The notes under the pieces: generated by a model
What the model saw: only the letters and a program-made list of their open reading frames with translations
Database searches by the model: none
What the model was told of the DNA's origin: nothing
Shown here: one piece after another, positions 27,209-36,461 of the stretch
Numbering within the stretch: position 1 is the first letter of the stretch
Layout: every line of letters begins with the position of its first letter
From: Pandoraea terrigena
Lineage (GTDB): Bacteria > Pseudomonadota > Gammaproteobacteria > Burkholderiales > Burkholderiaceae
Reading direction: 5' to 3'
DNA: 64,000 nt
Assembly (NCBI RefSeq): GCF_902459705.1
Contig: NZ_CABPRU010000008.1
Span: forward strand, 1 to 64,000
Position numbers and translations under genes: made by a program

Positions 27209-30200
27209 ATGGCAAGTGATGAACGAAATCGACAATCTCCACCCCCGAAGCCGAAAGTGACGGCCCCGGGGCATACGCGCGCCCAAACCACGGTCACCGC
27301 GCCTACCCAAAAGCCCGCGAGGCCGCCCAAACCCGCGCGCGCGGAACAGGCCAGCGCCCCGAACCCAGCGCAGGGGCGCCGCGTCACGCCGACCGAGCGC
27401 GCCGCGCGCGATGCCGAACGCCTGGCCGCGCGCCAGGCTGCCGCCAACCCGCTGCCTGACATCGTCTTTCCCGAAGCGTTGCCCGTCTCTGGCCGCCGCG
27501 AAGAGATCGCGCGCGCCATCGCCGGCCATCAGGTCGTCATCGTGAGCGGCGAAACCGGCTCGGGCAAGACCACCCAGCTTCCCAAAATCTGTCTCGCGCT
27601 CGGGCGCGGCCTTGGCGCGGGCGGCACCGGCCTGATCGGCCACACCCAACCGCGCCGGATCGCCGCGTCGGCTACCGCGCGCCGGATCGCAGAAGAACTG
27701 AACACCCCGCTCGGCGAAATCGTCGGCTTCAAGGTGCGTTTCAACGACACGCTTTCCAATGGCGCGTCCGTCAAACTGATGACCGACGGCATTCTGCTCG
27801 CCGAGACGCAGACCGATCCGCTGTTGCGCACGTACGACACTCTCATCATCGACGAGGCGCACGAACGCAGCCTGAACATCGACTTCCTGCTCGGCTACCT
27901 CAAGCAGTTGCTGCCGCGACGCCCTGACCTGAAAGTCATCATCACGTCGGCGACCATCGACGCCGATCGCTTCGCCCGCCATTTCGGCACGGGCGAAGGT
28001 GAACACCTGCGTCCCGCCCCAGTCATCGAAGTGAGCGGACGCCTCTACCCGGTCGAAGTCCGCTATCGACCGATCCAGGACGATGCCCGCATCGCCAACG
28101 CGCTGGGGCGCGAAGGCAGCCGCGCCAGCGCGCGCGACCGGGAGCGGGACCTGATGGACGGCATCGTCGACGCTGTCGACGAATTGTGCCGTGAGGGCAC
28201 CGGCGACGTGCTCGTCTTCCTGCCCGGCGAGCGCGAAATCCGCGAGGCAGCCGAGTCGCTGCGCAAGCATCATCCACCGCACACCGAAATCCTGCCGCTC
28301 TTTGCGCGGCTTTCGGCCGCCGAGCAGGAGCGCGTGTTCAAACCGTCCAACGCGCGCCGCATCGTGCTGGCCACCAACGTGGCGGAAACGTCGCTCACCG
28401 TACCGGGCGTTCGCTACGTGGTCGACGCGGGCACGGCCCGCGTCAAACGGTACTCGTACCGCAACAAGGTCGAGCAACTGCAGATCGAGCCGATCTCGCA
28501 GGCGGCCGCCAACCAGCGCGCAGGGCGCTGCGGCCGCGTGGCCGATGGCGTGTGCATTCGCCTGTACGATGAAGCCGACTTCCAGGCGCGCGTGCGCTTC
28601 ACGGACCCGGAAATCCTGCGCTCGTCGCTCGCCGCCGTCATTCTCCGCATGCAGTCGCTGCGGCTTGCCAAGGTCGAGGCATTCCCGTTCATCGAGCCGC
28701 CACCGGGCCGGGCCGTCGCCGACGGCTATCAACTGCTGGGCGAACTGGGCGCGGTCGACGACGCCAACCAGCTCACGCCACTCGGGCGCGAACTGGCACG
28801 TCTGCCGCTTGATCCCCGCGTAGGGCGCATGATTCTGGCGGCGCGCGACCAGCAGTCGCTGCGTGAAGTCCTCATCATCGCGAGCGCGCTGGCGGTGCAG
28901 GATCCGCGCGACCGGCCCATCGAGGCACAGGAGGCCGCTGACAACGCCCATCGCAAGTTTGCCGACGAACGGTCCGAATTCCTCTCGTGGCTCAAGATCT
29001 GGCAGTGGTTCGAAGAGGCGATTGCGCACAAGAAGTCGAACCGTCTGCTCGGACAGGCGTGCCGCGACAACTTCCTGTCGCAATTGCGCCTGCGCGAATG
29101 GCGCGACGTGCACAGCCAGTTGCTCACCGTCGTGCGTGAACAGGGTTGGCGCGTCAACGCGTCCGAGGCCACCTATGAACAGGTCCATCTCGCCCTGCTT
29201 GCGGGCCTGCTCGGCAATATCGGCTGCAAGGCCGACGACGATCCGCATTTCCTCGGCGCGCACGGCATCAAGTTCCACATCTGGCCCGGATCGTCGCTTG
29301 TGAAGAAGGCTGGGCGCTGGGTGATGGCCGGCGAACTCGTCGAGACGAGCCGCCTGTACGCGCGCTGCATCGCCCGCATCGAGCCGGAATGGATAGAACG
29401 CGTGGGCAAGCACCTGGTGAAGACGTCGCTGTCCGACGCGCACTGGGAGAAGAAGGCTGCGCAAGTCACAGCGTACGAGCGCGGCACGCTCTACGGCCTG
29501 ACGATCTACGCGCGCCGCCGAATGAACTTCGGCCCGCGCGATCCGCGTCGCGCCCGTGAGATCTTCCTGCGCAGTGCGCTGGTGGAAGGCGAATGGGAGA
29601 CCAAGCTCCCGTTCTACGCCCACAACCGAAAGCTGATTGCGGACATCGAACAGCTCGAACACAAGTCGCGCCGCCAGGACGTGTTAGTCGACGACGAACT
29701 GATCTACGCGTATTACGACGCCCATGTGCCCGCCGATCTCTACGACGGCGCGAGCTTCGAGCACTGGTATCGTGAAACGGCCAAGGGCGCGCCGAAGCTG
29801 CTTTACCTCGTGCGCGACGATCTGATGCGTCATGAGGCGGCGGGCGTTACCACCGATCTGTTCCCGAAGAAGACGGCCATTGCGGGCATCGACATGGTGC
29901 TCACCTATCACTTCGAGCCGGGTTCGCCGCGTGATGGCGTGACGCTCGCCGTGCCGCTGTACGCGCTCAATCAGGTCGATGCGCGCCGCTGCGAATGGTT
30001 GGTGCCGGGCATGCTCAAGGAAAAGGCGCATCTGCTGATGAAGTCGCTGCCGCAGAAGCTGCGGCGTCACTTCGTGCCGTTGCCCGAGTTCGCGGCGGGC
30101 TTCCTCGAGCGGGCGACGTTCGGGCAGGGGGCGCTGCTCGACGCCCTCATCGCCGACGCGCGCGAAAAGACCGGCGTCATGCTCAAATCCAGCGACTTCA

Positions 30201-31351
30201 AGCGCGAAATGCTCCCAGCGCACCTGTCGATGAACTTCAAGGTGATCGACGAGCATGGGCGCCAGCTCGGCATGGGTCGCAACCTCCCGCAACTGCGGGC
30301 CGAACTCGGCCAGCAGGCGCAGCGTACGTTCCAGCAACTCGCGGCGAAAAGCGGCGCGACGCCGACCCGTGGCTCTGGCGTCGCGTCCGACGCGCACGGG
30401 ACGGCGCCGATATCATCCGCAGGGAGCGATGAGGCGCGTGGTGCAGCGGGCCGGGCGGGGGCGCAGGCGGCATCGTCGGCGGCGGCTGTCGAGCCCGGCC
30501 GCTACGACAATCTCACGACGTGGAGCTTCGGCGAGCTACCCGAGATGCTGGACATCCGTCGCGGCGGTCAGACGTTGTTCGGCTATCCCGCGCTCGTCGA
30601 CCGCGGTGACCACTGCGATCTTGAAGTGTTCGACGATCCGGACGAGGCGCAGCGTCAGCATCGTGCGGGGCTGCGGCGGCTCTTCGCGATTCAACTGCGC
30701 GAGCAGGTGAAGTACCTGGAGAAGAACATCCCGGGCCTGCAGCAGATGGCGATGCAGTACATGAACCTCGGGACGCAAGAGGCGTTGCGGGAGCAGATCG
30801 TCGATCTGGCGCTGGAGCGCGCATGTCTTGCGTTGCCGTGGCCGAGCGATAACGCGTCGTTCGTTGCACGCAAGGACGAGGGGCGGGGGCGTCTCACGTT
30901 GCTCGCGCAGGAAATCGCTCGGCTGGCCGGTCAGATTCTCACCGAGTACGCGGCATTGCAGAAGAAGCTGGCTCAGGCCAAGCCGTTTGCGCAGGCGCAT
31001 GCGGATCTGACGGCCCAGTTGCAACGGTTGATCGGCAAGCGATTCCTGATCGATACGCCTTACGCGCAACTGGCACATTTCCCGCGCTATCTGAAGGCGA
31101 TGGCTGGGCGTATCGACAAGCTCAAGGCGGATCCGTCGCGCGACGCCCGCGCCATGGGCGAACTGGGGCCGTTGCTGCAAAACTGGCAGCGGGCAACGTC
31201 GCAACGCCGCGATCAGGGCGACGCGCGACTCGAAGAGTTCCGCTGGCTGCTCGAGGAGTTGCGCGTCTCGCTCTTCGCTCAGGAGTTGCGCACACCCATG
31301 CCGGTCTCGGTCAAGCGTCTGCATAAGGTCTGGGAGGCGTTGCAACGCTGA
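27209..31351 (+). CDS. hrpA: ATP-dependent RNA helicase HrpA
   Basis: DEAH-box RNA helicase, linked in E. coli to mRNA processing and rescue of stalled ribosomes. The 1380 aa compares with about 1300 in E. coli, with an added low-complexity basic/proline N-terminus (residues 5-75). Motif I GETGSGKTT lies near 115, DEAHERS near 215, SATIDADR after it and the QRAGRCGR motif VI near 430. Helicase C, HA2, OB-fold and the HrpA-specific C-terminal region follow; a linker rich in G/A/S (about 1050-1090) is local. No ribosome site is visible. Confidence 0.95.
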   Translation: MASDERNRQSPPPKPKVTAPGHTRAQTTVTAPTQKPARPPKPARAEQASAPNPAQGRRVTPTERAARDAERLAARQAAANPLPDIVFPEALPVSGRREEIARAIAGHQVVIVSGETGSGKTTQLPKICLALGRGLGAGGTGLIGHTQPRRIAASATARRIAEELNTPLGEIVGFKVRFNDTLSNGASVKLMTDGILLAETQTDPLLRTYDTLIIDEAHERSLNIDFLLGYLKQLLPRRPDLKVIITSATIDADRFARHFGTGEGEHLRPAPVIEVSGRLYPVEVRYRPIQDDARIANALGREGSRASARDRERDLMDGIVDAVDELCREGTGDVLVFLPGEREIREAAESLRKHHPPHTEILPLFARLSAAEQERVFKPSNARRIVLATNVAETSLTVPGVRYVVDAGTARVKRYSYRNKVEQLQIEPISQAAANQRAGRCGRVADGVCIRLYDEADFQARVRFTDPEILRSSLAAVILRMQSLRLAKVEAFPFIEPPPGRAVADGYQLLGELGAVDDANQLTPLGRELARLPLDPRVGRMILAARDQQSLREVLIIASALAVQDPRDRPIEAQEAADNAHRKFADERSEFLSWLKIWQWFEEAIAHKKSNRLLGQACRDNFLSQLRLREWRDVHSQLLTVVREQGWRVNASEATYEQVHLALLAGLLGNIGCKADDDPHFLGAHGIKFHIWPGSSLVKKAGRWVMAGELVETSRLYARCIARIEPEWIERVGKHLVKTSLSDAHWEKKAAQVTAYERGTLYGLTIYARRRMNFGPRDPRRAREIFLRSALVEGEWETKLPFYAHNRKLIADIEQLEHKSRRQDVLVDDELIYAYYDAHVPADLYDGASFEHWYRETAKGAPKLLYLVRDDLMRHEAAGVTTDLFPKKTAIAGIDMVLTYHFEPGSPRDGVTLAVPLYALNQVDARRCEWLVPGMLKEKAHLLMKSLPQKLRRHFVPLPEFAAGFLERATFGQGALLDALIADAREKTGVMLKSSDFKREMLPAHLSMNFKVIDEHGRQLGMGRNLPQLRAELGQQAQRTFQQLAAKSGATPTRGSGVASDAHGTAPISSAGSDEARGAAGRAGAQAASSAAAVEPGRYDNLTTWSFGELPEMLDIRRGGQTLFGYPALVDRGDHCDLEVFDDPDEAQRQHRAGLRRLFAIQLREQVKYLEKNIPGLQQMAMQYMNLGTQEALREQIVDLALERACLALPWPSDNASFVARKDEGRGRLTLLAQEIARLAGQILTEYAALQKKLAQAKPFAQAHADLTAQLQRLIGKRFLIDTPYAQLAHFPRYLKAMAGRIDKLKADPSRDARAMGELGPLLQNWQRATSQRRDQGDARLEEFRWLLEELRVSLFAQELRTPMPVSVKRLHKVWEALQR

Positions 31352-31372
31352 GGTGCCGGGGGCAGCACCAAC

Positions 31373-31540
31373 GTGCTCAACTCGGCCGACGCCGATGTCA
31401 GCCGGATCGGGACGGCGACGCGGATGTCCTTGACGATGCGGGTGAGCGACAACCCGGCGGGGGTTTGGCTCGCGCCGGGTGACGCGGTCAGACGGTTTTC
31501 GCACGGGATCTATTGCTTCGACCGCCCCCCGGTGCTGTAA
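31373..31540 (+). CDS. possible small ORF in frame with hrpA after its stop
   Basis: The frame of hrpA stays open for 62 codons past its TGA, to TAA at 31538. A GTG at 31373 would give 55 aa ending RRFSHGIYCFDRPPVL. Codon choice (G or C in almost every third position) resembles real coding sequence. It could be a separate small gene, a decayed domain or a stop-codon read-through tail. The rest of the 31352-31686 gap shows nothing further. Confidence 0.3.
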   Translation: MLNSADADVSRIGTATRMSLTMRVSDNPAGVWLAPGDAVRRFSHGIYCFDRPPVL

Positions 31541-31686
31541 CATCGGGACATCGCCACGAGGGGCAGACCGACCCGGCGTCGCCGCATGTGCGCGTTTGTG
31601 CGCGCTTGCGTTTGCTCAGGGCGCCCGCCCCTCTGTGCGATCGATTCCGATTCTCGTACTGACGGCACCGACCGTATCGATACTGC

Positions 31687-32595
31687 ATGAATGACATTCT
31701 TCGCGCGCTTGGCCGCGCGCTCGTGAGCCTGTTGCATCCGCGCATGCTGTGGCTCACCGCCATGCCCTTTTTGGTCTCCGGCCTCATCTGGGGCGCCGTG
31801 ATCTGGTTCGGCTGGGAGCCGTTCACCGACTTTCTGCGCGTCTGGCTCGAACAGTGGCAGTTCACCCAATGGATCTACCGCTTTTTCGGCTATTTCGGCG
31901 TCGATAGCGTGCGCATGGCGCTCGCGCCGTTCATTCTCGTGGCGCTGCTCATCCCGCTGATCGTGGTCACCGCGTTGCTGCTCATCGCGGGCTGGTCGAT
32001 GCCTGCGGTGCTGCGTCATCTCTCGCGCCGCCACTTCATTCATCTGGAAGCTCGCCAGGGCGGCTCGTTCTGGGGCAGTCTCGGGCAGTCGCTGGGCGCC
32101 ACCGTGGTCTTTCTCGTTGCTGCGCTGCTCACGTTGCCGCTGTGGCTCGTGCCGCCGTTCTTCGCCATCGTGCCGCCGCTGCTGTGGGGCTGGCTCACGT
32201 ATCGCGTGATGACGTACGACGCGCTGGCGTACCACGCGAGCCCCGAGGAGCGTCGCCGGATCGTGCGCGAGCGACGTCTGCCGCTGCTCGTGATCGGCGT
32301 GGCCACCGGGCTGCTCGGCTCGCTGCCGACATTGCTGTGGGTGTCGTCCGTCATCATGATCGTGATGTTCCCGGTCATCGCGCTGCTGGCGATCTGGTTG
32401 TACGTGGTGATCTTCGTGTTCTCGGCGTTGTGGTTTGCGCACTATTGCCTGCGGGCGCTGTCGCGATTGCGCGCGGCCGAGGCGGTCCGTCACGAACCGA
32501 TGTTCGCCGCAACGGTGCTGCCGGTGGCGAGCCTCCCGTCGCACGAGAGCGAGGACCTGCCACCGGGACCGGGGCCGTCGAACGGTTCGCCGTGA
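31687..32595 (+). CDS. EI24 domain-containing inner-membrane protein
   Basis: 302 aa with about six hydrophobic segments, the EI24/CysZ-like fold. N-terminal helices start MNDILRALGRALVSLLHPRMLWL; the GSFWGSLGQSLGATVVFL region and a C-terminal run VMFPVIALLAIWLYVVIFVF are typical. The last 40 residues are proline- and serine-rich. Function is not established; some relatives act in sulfate uptake (CysZ), but no sulfate genes are near. It precedes the CinA-type gene, an arrangement common in Burkholderiaceae. Confidence 0.8.
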   Translation: MNDILRALGRALVSLLHPRMLWLTAMPFLVSGLIWGAVIWFGWEPFTDFLRVWLEQWQFTQWIYRFFGYFGVDSVRMALAPFILVALLIPLIVVTALLLIAGWSMPAVLRHLSRRHFIHLEARQGGSFWGSLGQSLGATVVFLVAALLTLPLWLVPPFFAIVPPLLWGWLTYRVMTYDALAYHASPEERRRIVRERRLPLLVIGVATGLLGSLPTLLWVSSVIMIVMFPVIALLAIWLYVVIFVFSALWFAHYCLRALSRLRAAEAVRHEPMFAATVLPVASLPSHESEDLPPGPGPSNGSP

Positions 32596-32681
32596 AAGTG
32601 GCACAATCGTGTCACTGCGCGCTGCCGCCGGGCGGCGCCGCGCGCTCCCCCAGGCCCTGACGACAAGACAAAGGAAGCATC

Positions 32682-33521
32682 ATGGCGGTCGGCATCATCA
32701 TCATCGGCGACGAGATCCTCTCGGGACGCCGTCAAGACAAACATCTCCCCAAGATCGTCGAGCTGCTCACCGAGCGCGGCATGCAGCTCGGCTGGGCCGA
32801 ATACGTGGGCGACGACCCCGAGCGAATCACGGCCACGCTTCGGCGCACGTTCGCGAGCGAGGACATCGTTTTCGTCACCGGCGGCATCGGGGCGACGCCC
32901 GACGATCACACGCGCCAGTGCGCCGCGGCGGCGCTCAACGTCCCGCTTGTGCTCACGCCGGAAGCCGAGGCGCTGATCCTGGAGCGCATTGCCGATACCA
33001 GCCCCGACGGACGTGCGGACATGAGTCTGCCCGACAACCGGCATCGTCTGAAGATGGGCGAGTTTCCGGTCGGTGCGCGCGTGCTGCCGAATCCCTATAA
33101 CAAGATTCCCGGGTTCTCGGTCGAGCAGCACCACTTCATGCCCGGGTTCCCGGTCATGGCGTGGCCGATGATGGCGTGGGTGCTCGACACGGTCTATGCC
33201 GAGTTGCATCACCTGACAAAACACGCGGAGCGATCGGCGCTGGTGTTCGGGCTGGCCGAGTCGACGTTGACGCCGCTCATGGAAGTCATTGAGGCCGAGT
33301 ATGGCGGGGTGAAAGTCTTCAGCCTGCCCAGCGTGGGCGACGCGCAGCGCGGGGCGATCTACGCGCGCCGTCACATTGATCTGGGCGTGAAGGGCGACCC
33401 CGCGCTGGTCGGCGCGGCGTTCGAGCGGCTGATCGCCGGGGTGAATGCGCTTGGCGGCGAGATCGTGCATCCGAACGAGGCCCTCGCGCTGCCGGAGGGG
33501 ACGCTGCCCTCGGGCAAGTGA
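32682..33521 (+). CDS. CinA-N/MoaB-type molybdopterin-binding domain protein
   Basis: 279 aa, a competence/damage-inducible protein A N-terminal (MoCF_biosynth) domain: VGIIIIGDEILSGRRQDKH, the loop VFVTGGIGATPDDHTRQ and FSVEQHHFMPGFPVMA. The C-terminal nicotinamide-deamidase half of CinA is absent, so it is the short form. The exact substrate is unknown; the fold binds molybdopterin or nucleotides. AAGGAAG precedes the ATG. It lies 86 bp behind the EI24 gene and ends at a terminator. Confidence 0.88.
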   Translation: MAVGIIIIGDEILSGRRQDKHLPKIVELLTERGMQLGWAEYVGDDPERITATLRRTFASEDIVFVTGGIGATPDDHTRQCAAAALNVPLVLTPEAEALILERIADTSPDGRADMSLPDNRHRLKMGEFPVGARVLPNPYNKIPGFSVEQHHFMPGFPVMAWPMMAWVLDTVYAELHHLTKHAERSALVFGLAESTLTPLMEVIEAEYGGVKVFSLPSVGDAQRGAIYARRHIDLGVKGDPALVGAAFERLIAGVNALGGEIVHPNEALALPEGTLPSGK

Positions 33522-33553
33522 CCGGGCACATTGCGCTCGCGAAAACCGACGAC

Positions 33554-33589
33554 AACGGCGCTTGCCTGTGAAGGGCAAGCGCCGTTTTT
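33554..33589. terminator. intrinsic terminator after the CinA-type gene
   Basis: Arms ACGGCGCTTGCC and GGCAAGCGCCGT with a seven-base loop are followed by five T. It ends the plus-strand unit and, with its short A stretch, lies close to the convergent dehydrogenase gene. Confidence 0.88.
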
Positions 33590-33648
33590 CCTTTGGGGGC
33601 GGCGCGGACGGCCGGAACAGGACGGACTGCGAGGGCCGGGTGCGTGGG

Positions 33649-34665
33649 TCAGAATCCGGCGAGCACGAGCTTGCCGATGGTGCGTCCGCCTTCGAGCTGC
33701 GCATGCGCTCGACGCAGGTTCGCCGCGTTGATCGGGCCAAGCACCTCGCCCACGGTCGTGCGGAGCGTGCCCGCATCGACCCGCCGGGCCACTTCGGTGA
33801 GCAGCTTGTGCTGCGCGATCATATCGGGCGTCGCGTACATCGCGCGCGTGAACATGAATTCCCAGACGAACGTGGCGCTCTTGCTTTTGAGCTGACCGAT
33901 GTCGAGCGGGCGTGCGTTCTCCACGATCGAGCAGATCTTGCCTTGCGGGGCGACGGCTTGCGCCATGGCGGGGAAGTGTGCGTCGGTGTCGTTCAGGCAC
34001 AGCACGAAATCCACCTGCGGCAGCCCGATCGCCTTCAACTGCGCCGGAATGTCCTGGGTGTGGTCGATCACGTGTTGCGCGCCGAGCTGACGACACCAGT
34101 CGGCCGATGCCGGGCGCGATGCGGTGGCGACGACGGTCAGATCGGCAAGGCGGCGCGCGAGCTGAATGGCAATCGAGCCCACGCCACCGGCACCGCCGAC
34201 GATCAGGATGGACTTGCCTTCGTCGCTGCCGTCGGGGGCAATGCCGAGACGGTCGAAAAGCGCTTCCCACGCGGTGATCGTCGTGAGCGGCAAGGCGGCG
34301 GCGCTGGCGAAGTCGAGTGACGCGGGCATGTGGCCGACGATGCGCTCGTCGACAAGGTGGAACTCGCTGTTCGCACCGGGGCGGGTGATGCTGCCCGCGT
34401 AGTACACGGGATCGCCGATCCTGAAGAGCGTGACCTCCGGGCCGACCGCCGCAACGGTGCCGGCCGCATCCCAGCCGAGCACGCGCGGCGCGGCTTCGAC
34501 CGTGTCCTTCGGTGCACGGACCTTGGTGTCGACCGGGTTGACGGAAATCGCTTCAACCTTGACCAGCAGGTCGCGTCCGGCGGGGGTGGGGGCCGGCAGT
34601 TCAATGTCTTCGAGCGACTTCGGGTCGTCAATCGGCAGGTAGCGGGTCAATCCGACGGCTTTCAT
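33649..34665 (-). CDS. zinc-binding alcohol dehydrogenase family / quinone oxidoreductase-like protein
   Basis: 338-aa MDR-superfamily oxidoreductase. The N-terminal GroES-like domain contains SVNPVDTKVR and GWDAAGTV, and the Rossmann domain has ILIVGGAGGVGSIAIQLARR. The catalytic zinc cysteines of true alcohol dehydrogenases are missing, as in quinone reductases and the ZADH/YhfP group, so it probably reduces an enone or quinone with NADPH. AGGAG precedes ATG 34665. It is divergent from a LysR gene 137 bp away, its likely regulator. Confidence 0.88.
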   Translation of the reverse strand: MKAVGLTRYLPIDDPKSLEDIELPAPTPAGRDLLVKVEAISVNPVDTKVRAPKDTVEAAPRVLGWDAAGTVAAVGPEVTLFRIGDPVYYAGSITRPGANSEFHLVDERIVGHMPASLDFASAAALPLTTITAWEALFDRLGIAPDGSDEGKSILIVGGAGGVGSIAIQLARRLADLTVVATASRPASADWCRQLGAQHVIDHTQDIPAQLKAIGLPQVDFVLCLNDTDAHFPAMAQAVAPQGKICSIVENARPLDIGQLKSKSATFVWEFMFTRAMYATPDMIAQHKLLTEVARRVDAGTLRTTVGEVLGPINAANLRRAHAQLEGGRTIGKLVLAGF

Positions 34666-34802
34666 CTCTGTTCTCCTGAAGATGCGGCGCGCCGCCCGCG
34701 ATGAACCGGCGGCGCAGCCAATGCGATGGAGAGAGACTACCGCTAGTCGATTGCATTGATAATTCGCATAATATGGAAAAGATCTTTTGGGAATTCCATC
34801 AA

Positions 34803-35735
34803 ATGGCATTGAACCTCGATACCGTGGCGCTGTTCGTGCGTGTAGCGGCGCTAGAGAATGTGTCGGCGGCGGGACGCGAGCGCGGGCTGTCTCCGGCCAC
34901 GGCGAGTACGCGCCTGGCGCAGCTCGAAGGCACGCTGGGGGCGCGGTTGCTGCATCGGACAACGCGCCGGGTAGCGCTTACGCAAGAGGGGGAAGCCTTT
35001 TTGCGTGAGGCGCAGGCCCTGCTCGTGGCCGAGGCGCAAGCGGTGGCGAGCGTCGGGCAGGGGCGCGCAGCACCTCACGGCCGGTTGCGGGTGTCGTGCT
35101 CCTCGTCGTTCGGGCGTCAGCACGTCTCTCCCGCGTTGCCGGCGTTCCTGGCGCGTTATCCGGGGATTTTGCTGGATTTTCGGCTGACGGATCGCGTCAT
35201 TGACCTGATCGAGGCGGGCATGGATCTCGCGATTCGCGTGGGCGCGTTGCGCGATTCGACGCTTGTTGCCCGCAAGCTCGCCCCGAATCGCCGGACATTG
35301 TGTGCGTCGCCCGCGTATCTTGCTGCGCGTGGCACGCCGAAGCATCCCGGCGACCTCGCCGCACACGACTGCCTGGTCCTGGGGGAGCAACGCGACTGGC
35401 GGTTCATGACGCCCGGCGGCCCGCTGAGCGTGCGCGTCGGCGGGCGTCTGGCGTCAGATAACGGGGAGGTGCTGCGCGATGCAGTGCTGGCGGGCCTCGG
35501 CATTGCGCTCAAGTCGACGTGGGACGTCGGCGCGCATCTGCGCAGCGGGGCACTGGTGCCGGTGCTGCCCGCGTACCCGCTGGCGGAGGACGTGGCGATC
35601 TGGGCCGTCTACCCGAGCCGGGCGTTTGTGCCGCCGAAAACCCATGCACTGATCGACTTTCTACAGGCGCGTTTCGGGCCAGTGCCGTATTGGGATGACG
35701 GGGATGCGCCGTCGGCCGATGCATTGGTCACTTGA
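34803..35735 (+). CDS. LysR family transcriptional regulator
   Basis: 310-aa regulator. The HTH is at residues 5-62 (NVSAAGRERGLSPATASTRLAQLE), followed by GRLRVSCSSSFGRQHV, and the effector domain contains DLAIRVGALRDSTLVARKLAPNRRTLCASP. This is the CrgA-like subgroup that controls an adjacent oxidoreductase. ATG 34803 fits the family start; ATG 34773 upstream adds ten residues. The AT-rich gap toward the oxidoreductase (around 34740-34775) is the probable operator region. Confidence 0.9.
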   Translation: MALNLDTVALFVRVAALENVSAAGRERGLSPATASTRLAQLEGTLGARLLHRTTRRVALTQEGEAFLREAQALLVAEAQAVASVGQGRAAPHGRLRVSCSSSFGRQHVSPALPAFLARYPGILLDFRLTDRVIDLIEAGMDLAIRVGALRDSTLVARKLAPNRRTLCASPAYLAARGTPKHPGDLAAHDCLVLGEQRDWRFMTPGGPLSVRVGGRLASDNGEVLRDAVLAGLGIALKSTWDVGAHLRSGALVPVLPAYPLAEDVAIWAVYPSRAFVPPKTHALIDFLQARFGPVPYWDDGDAPSADALVT

Positions 35736-35747
35736 ACCGGCGCGGCG

Positions 35748-36182
35748 TCAGTGCAGGTGATGGGGCCGTGCGAGATGAGCGCCGGTGTCCTCGTGACCGA
35801 TTGCCGGGCTGGCGTGGTGCAGCACGAGCCGCCAGCCGTCGGCTTCCTTCATGTAGACGTTCGTGGCGAGCACGAAGGCGTAACGGGCTTCGGGGCGCGT
35901 CTCGACCTGCACCTGTTCCAGCACGTTATGGACGGCACACAGCGGGTTTCGCGCCACCTGGAGATGACTCGCCGCCACGTGCAACCCGTCCTTGGCGAGG
36001 ATCTGCTGCCAACTCGCGCGAACGGCGGCCGGGCCAACGTGGCGGGGTCCTGCGGGGTGAATGCAGACGATTTCCTCGTCTTCCGACCAGACGTCCATCA
36101 GTGTATCGGTATCGCCGGCGCGCAGTGCTTCGTAGTATGCGTGCTCGGCGTCTTCCGGACTCAGAAAAATGGCAGCGGGCAT
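35748..36182 (-). CDS. NTF2-like / SnoaL-type protein (YybH-like)
   Basis: 144-aa protein of the NTF2-like cone fold. It starts MPAAIFLSPEDAEHAYYEALRAGD and has VWSEDEEIVCIHPAGPRHVG, then a histidine-rich C-terminus (GAHLARPHHLH). Relatives are labelled DUF4440 or ketosteroid isomerase-like; no catalytic pair can be assigned. GGAGG precedes ATG 36182. It is transcribed in the same direction as the FNR gene upstream, with 279 bp between, and may be separately controlled. Confidence 0.7.
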   Translation of the reverse strand: MPAAIFLSPEDAEHAYYEALRAGDTDTLMDVWSEDEEIVCIHPAGPRHVGPAAVRASWQQILAKDGLHVAASHLQVARNPLCAVHNVLEQVQVETRPEARYAFVLATNVYMKEADGWRLVLHHASPAIGHEDTGAHLARPHHLH

Positions 36183-36461
36183 AACGGCGGCCTCCGACGG
36201 GGTGGAGCGCCAGGCAATGGGTGGGGCCTGGCGAACGCGCCGATTATGGAGGGTTTGCCGGGGCTTGTCGAACGTCGGAATGGCGCAACGGCAAATGCGA
36301 AGGCGAAATGGCGACATCGCGCGCGACGCTTGATCTGGCGCAAGGCGACGCCAGCGCAGCGCCGTTAGCGTATCGGTAACGAGAGGGAATGCGACAGCGG
36401 GCGAGGACGCCCGGCAGGATCGGCCGTCGCGGGAACGCTTGTGCGTCCCCGGTGGCAGGCT

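Noticed and set aside
27158-29662. 834-codon open frame on the minus strand opposite hrpA
   Set aside because: Antisense shadow; the DEAH helicase motifs lie on the plus strand.
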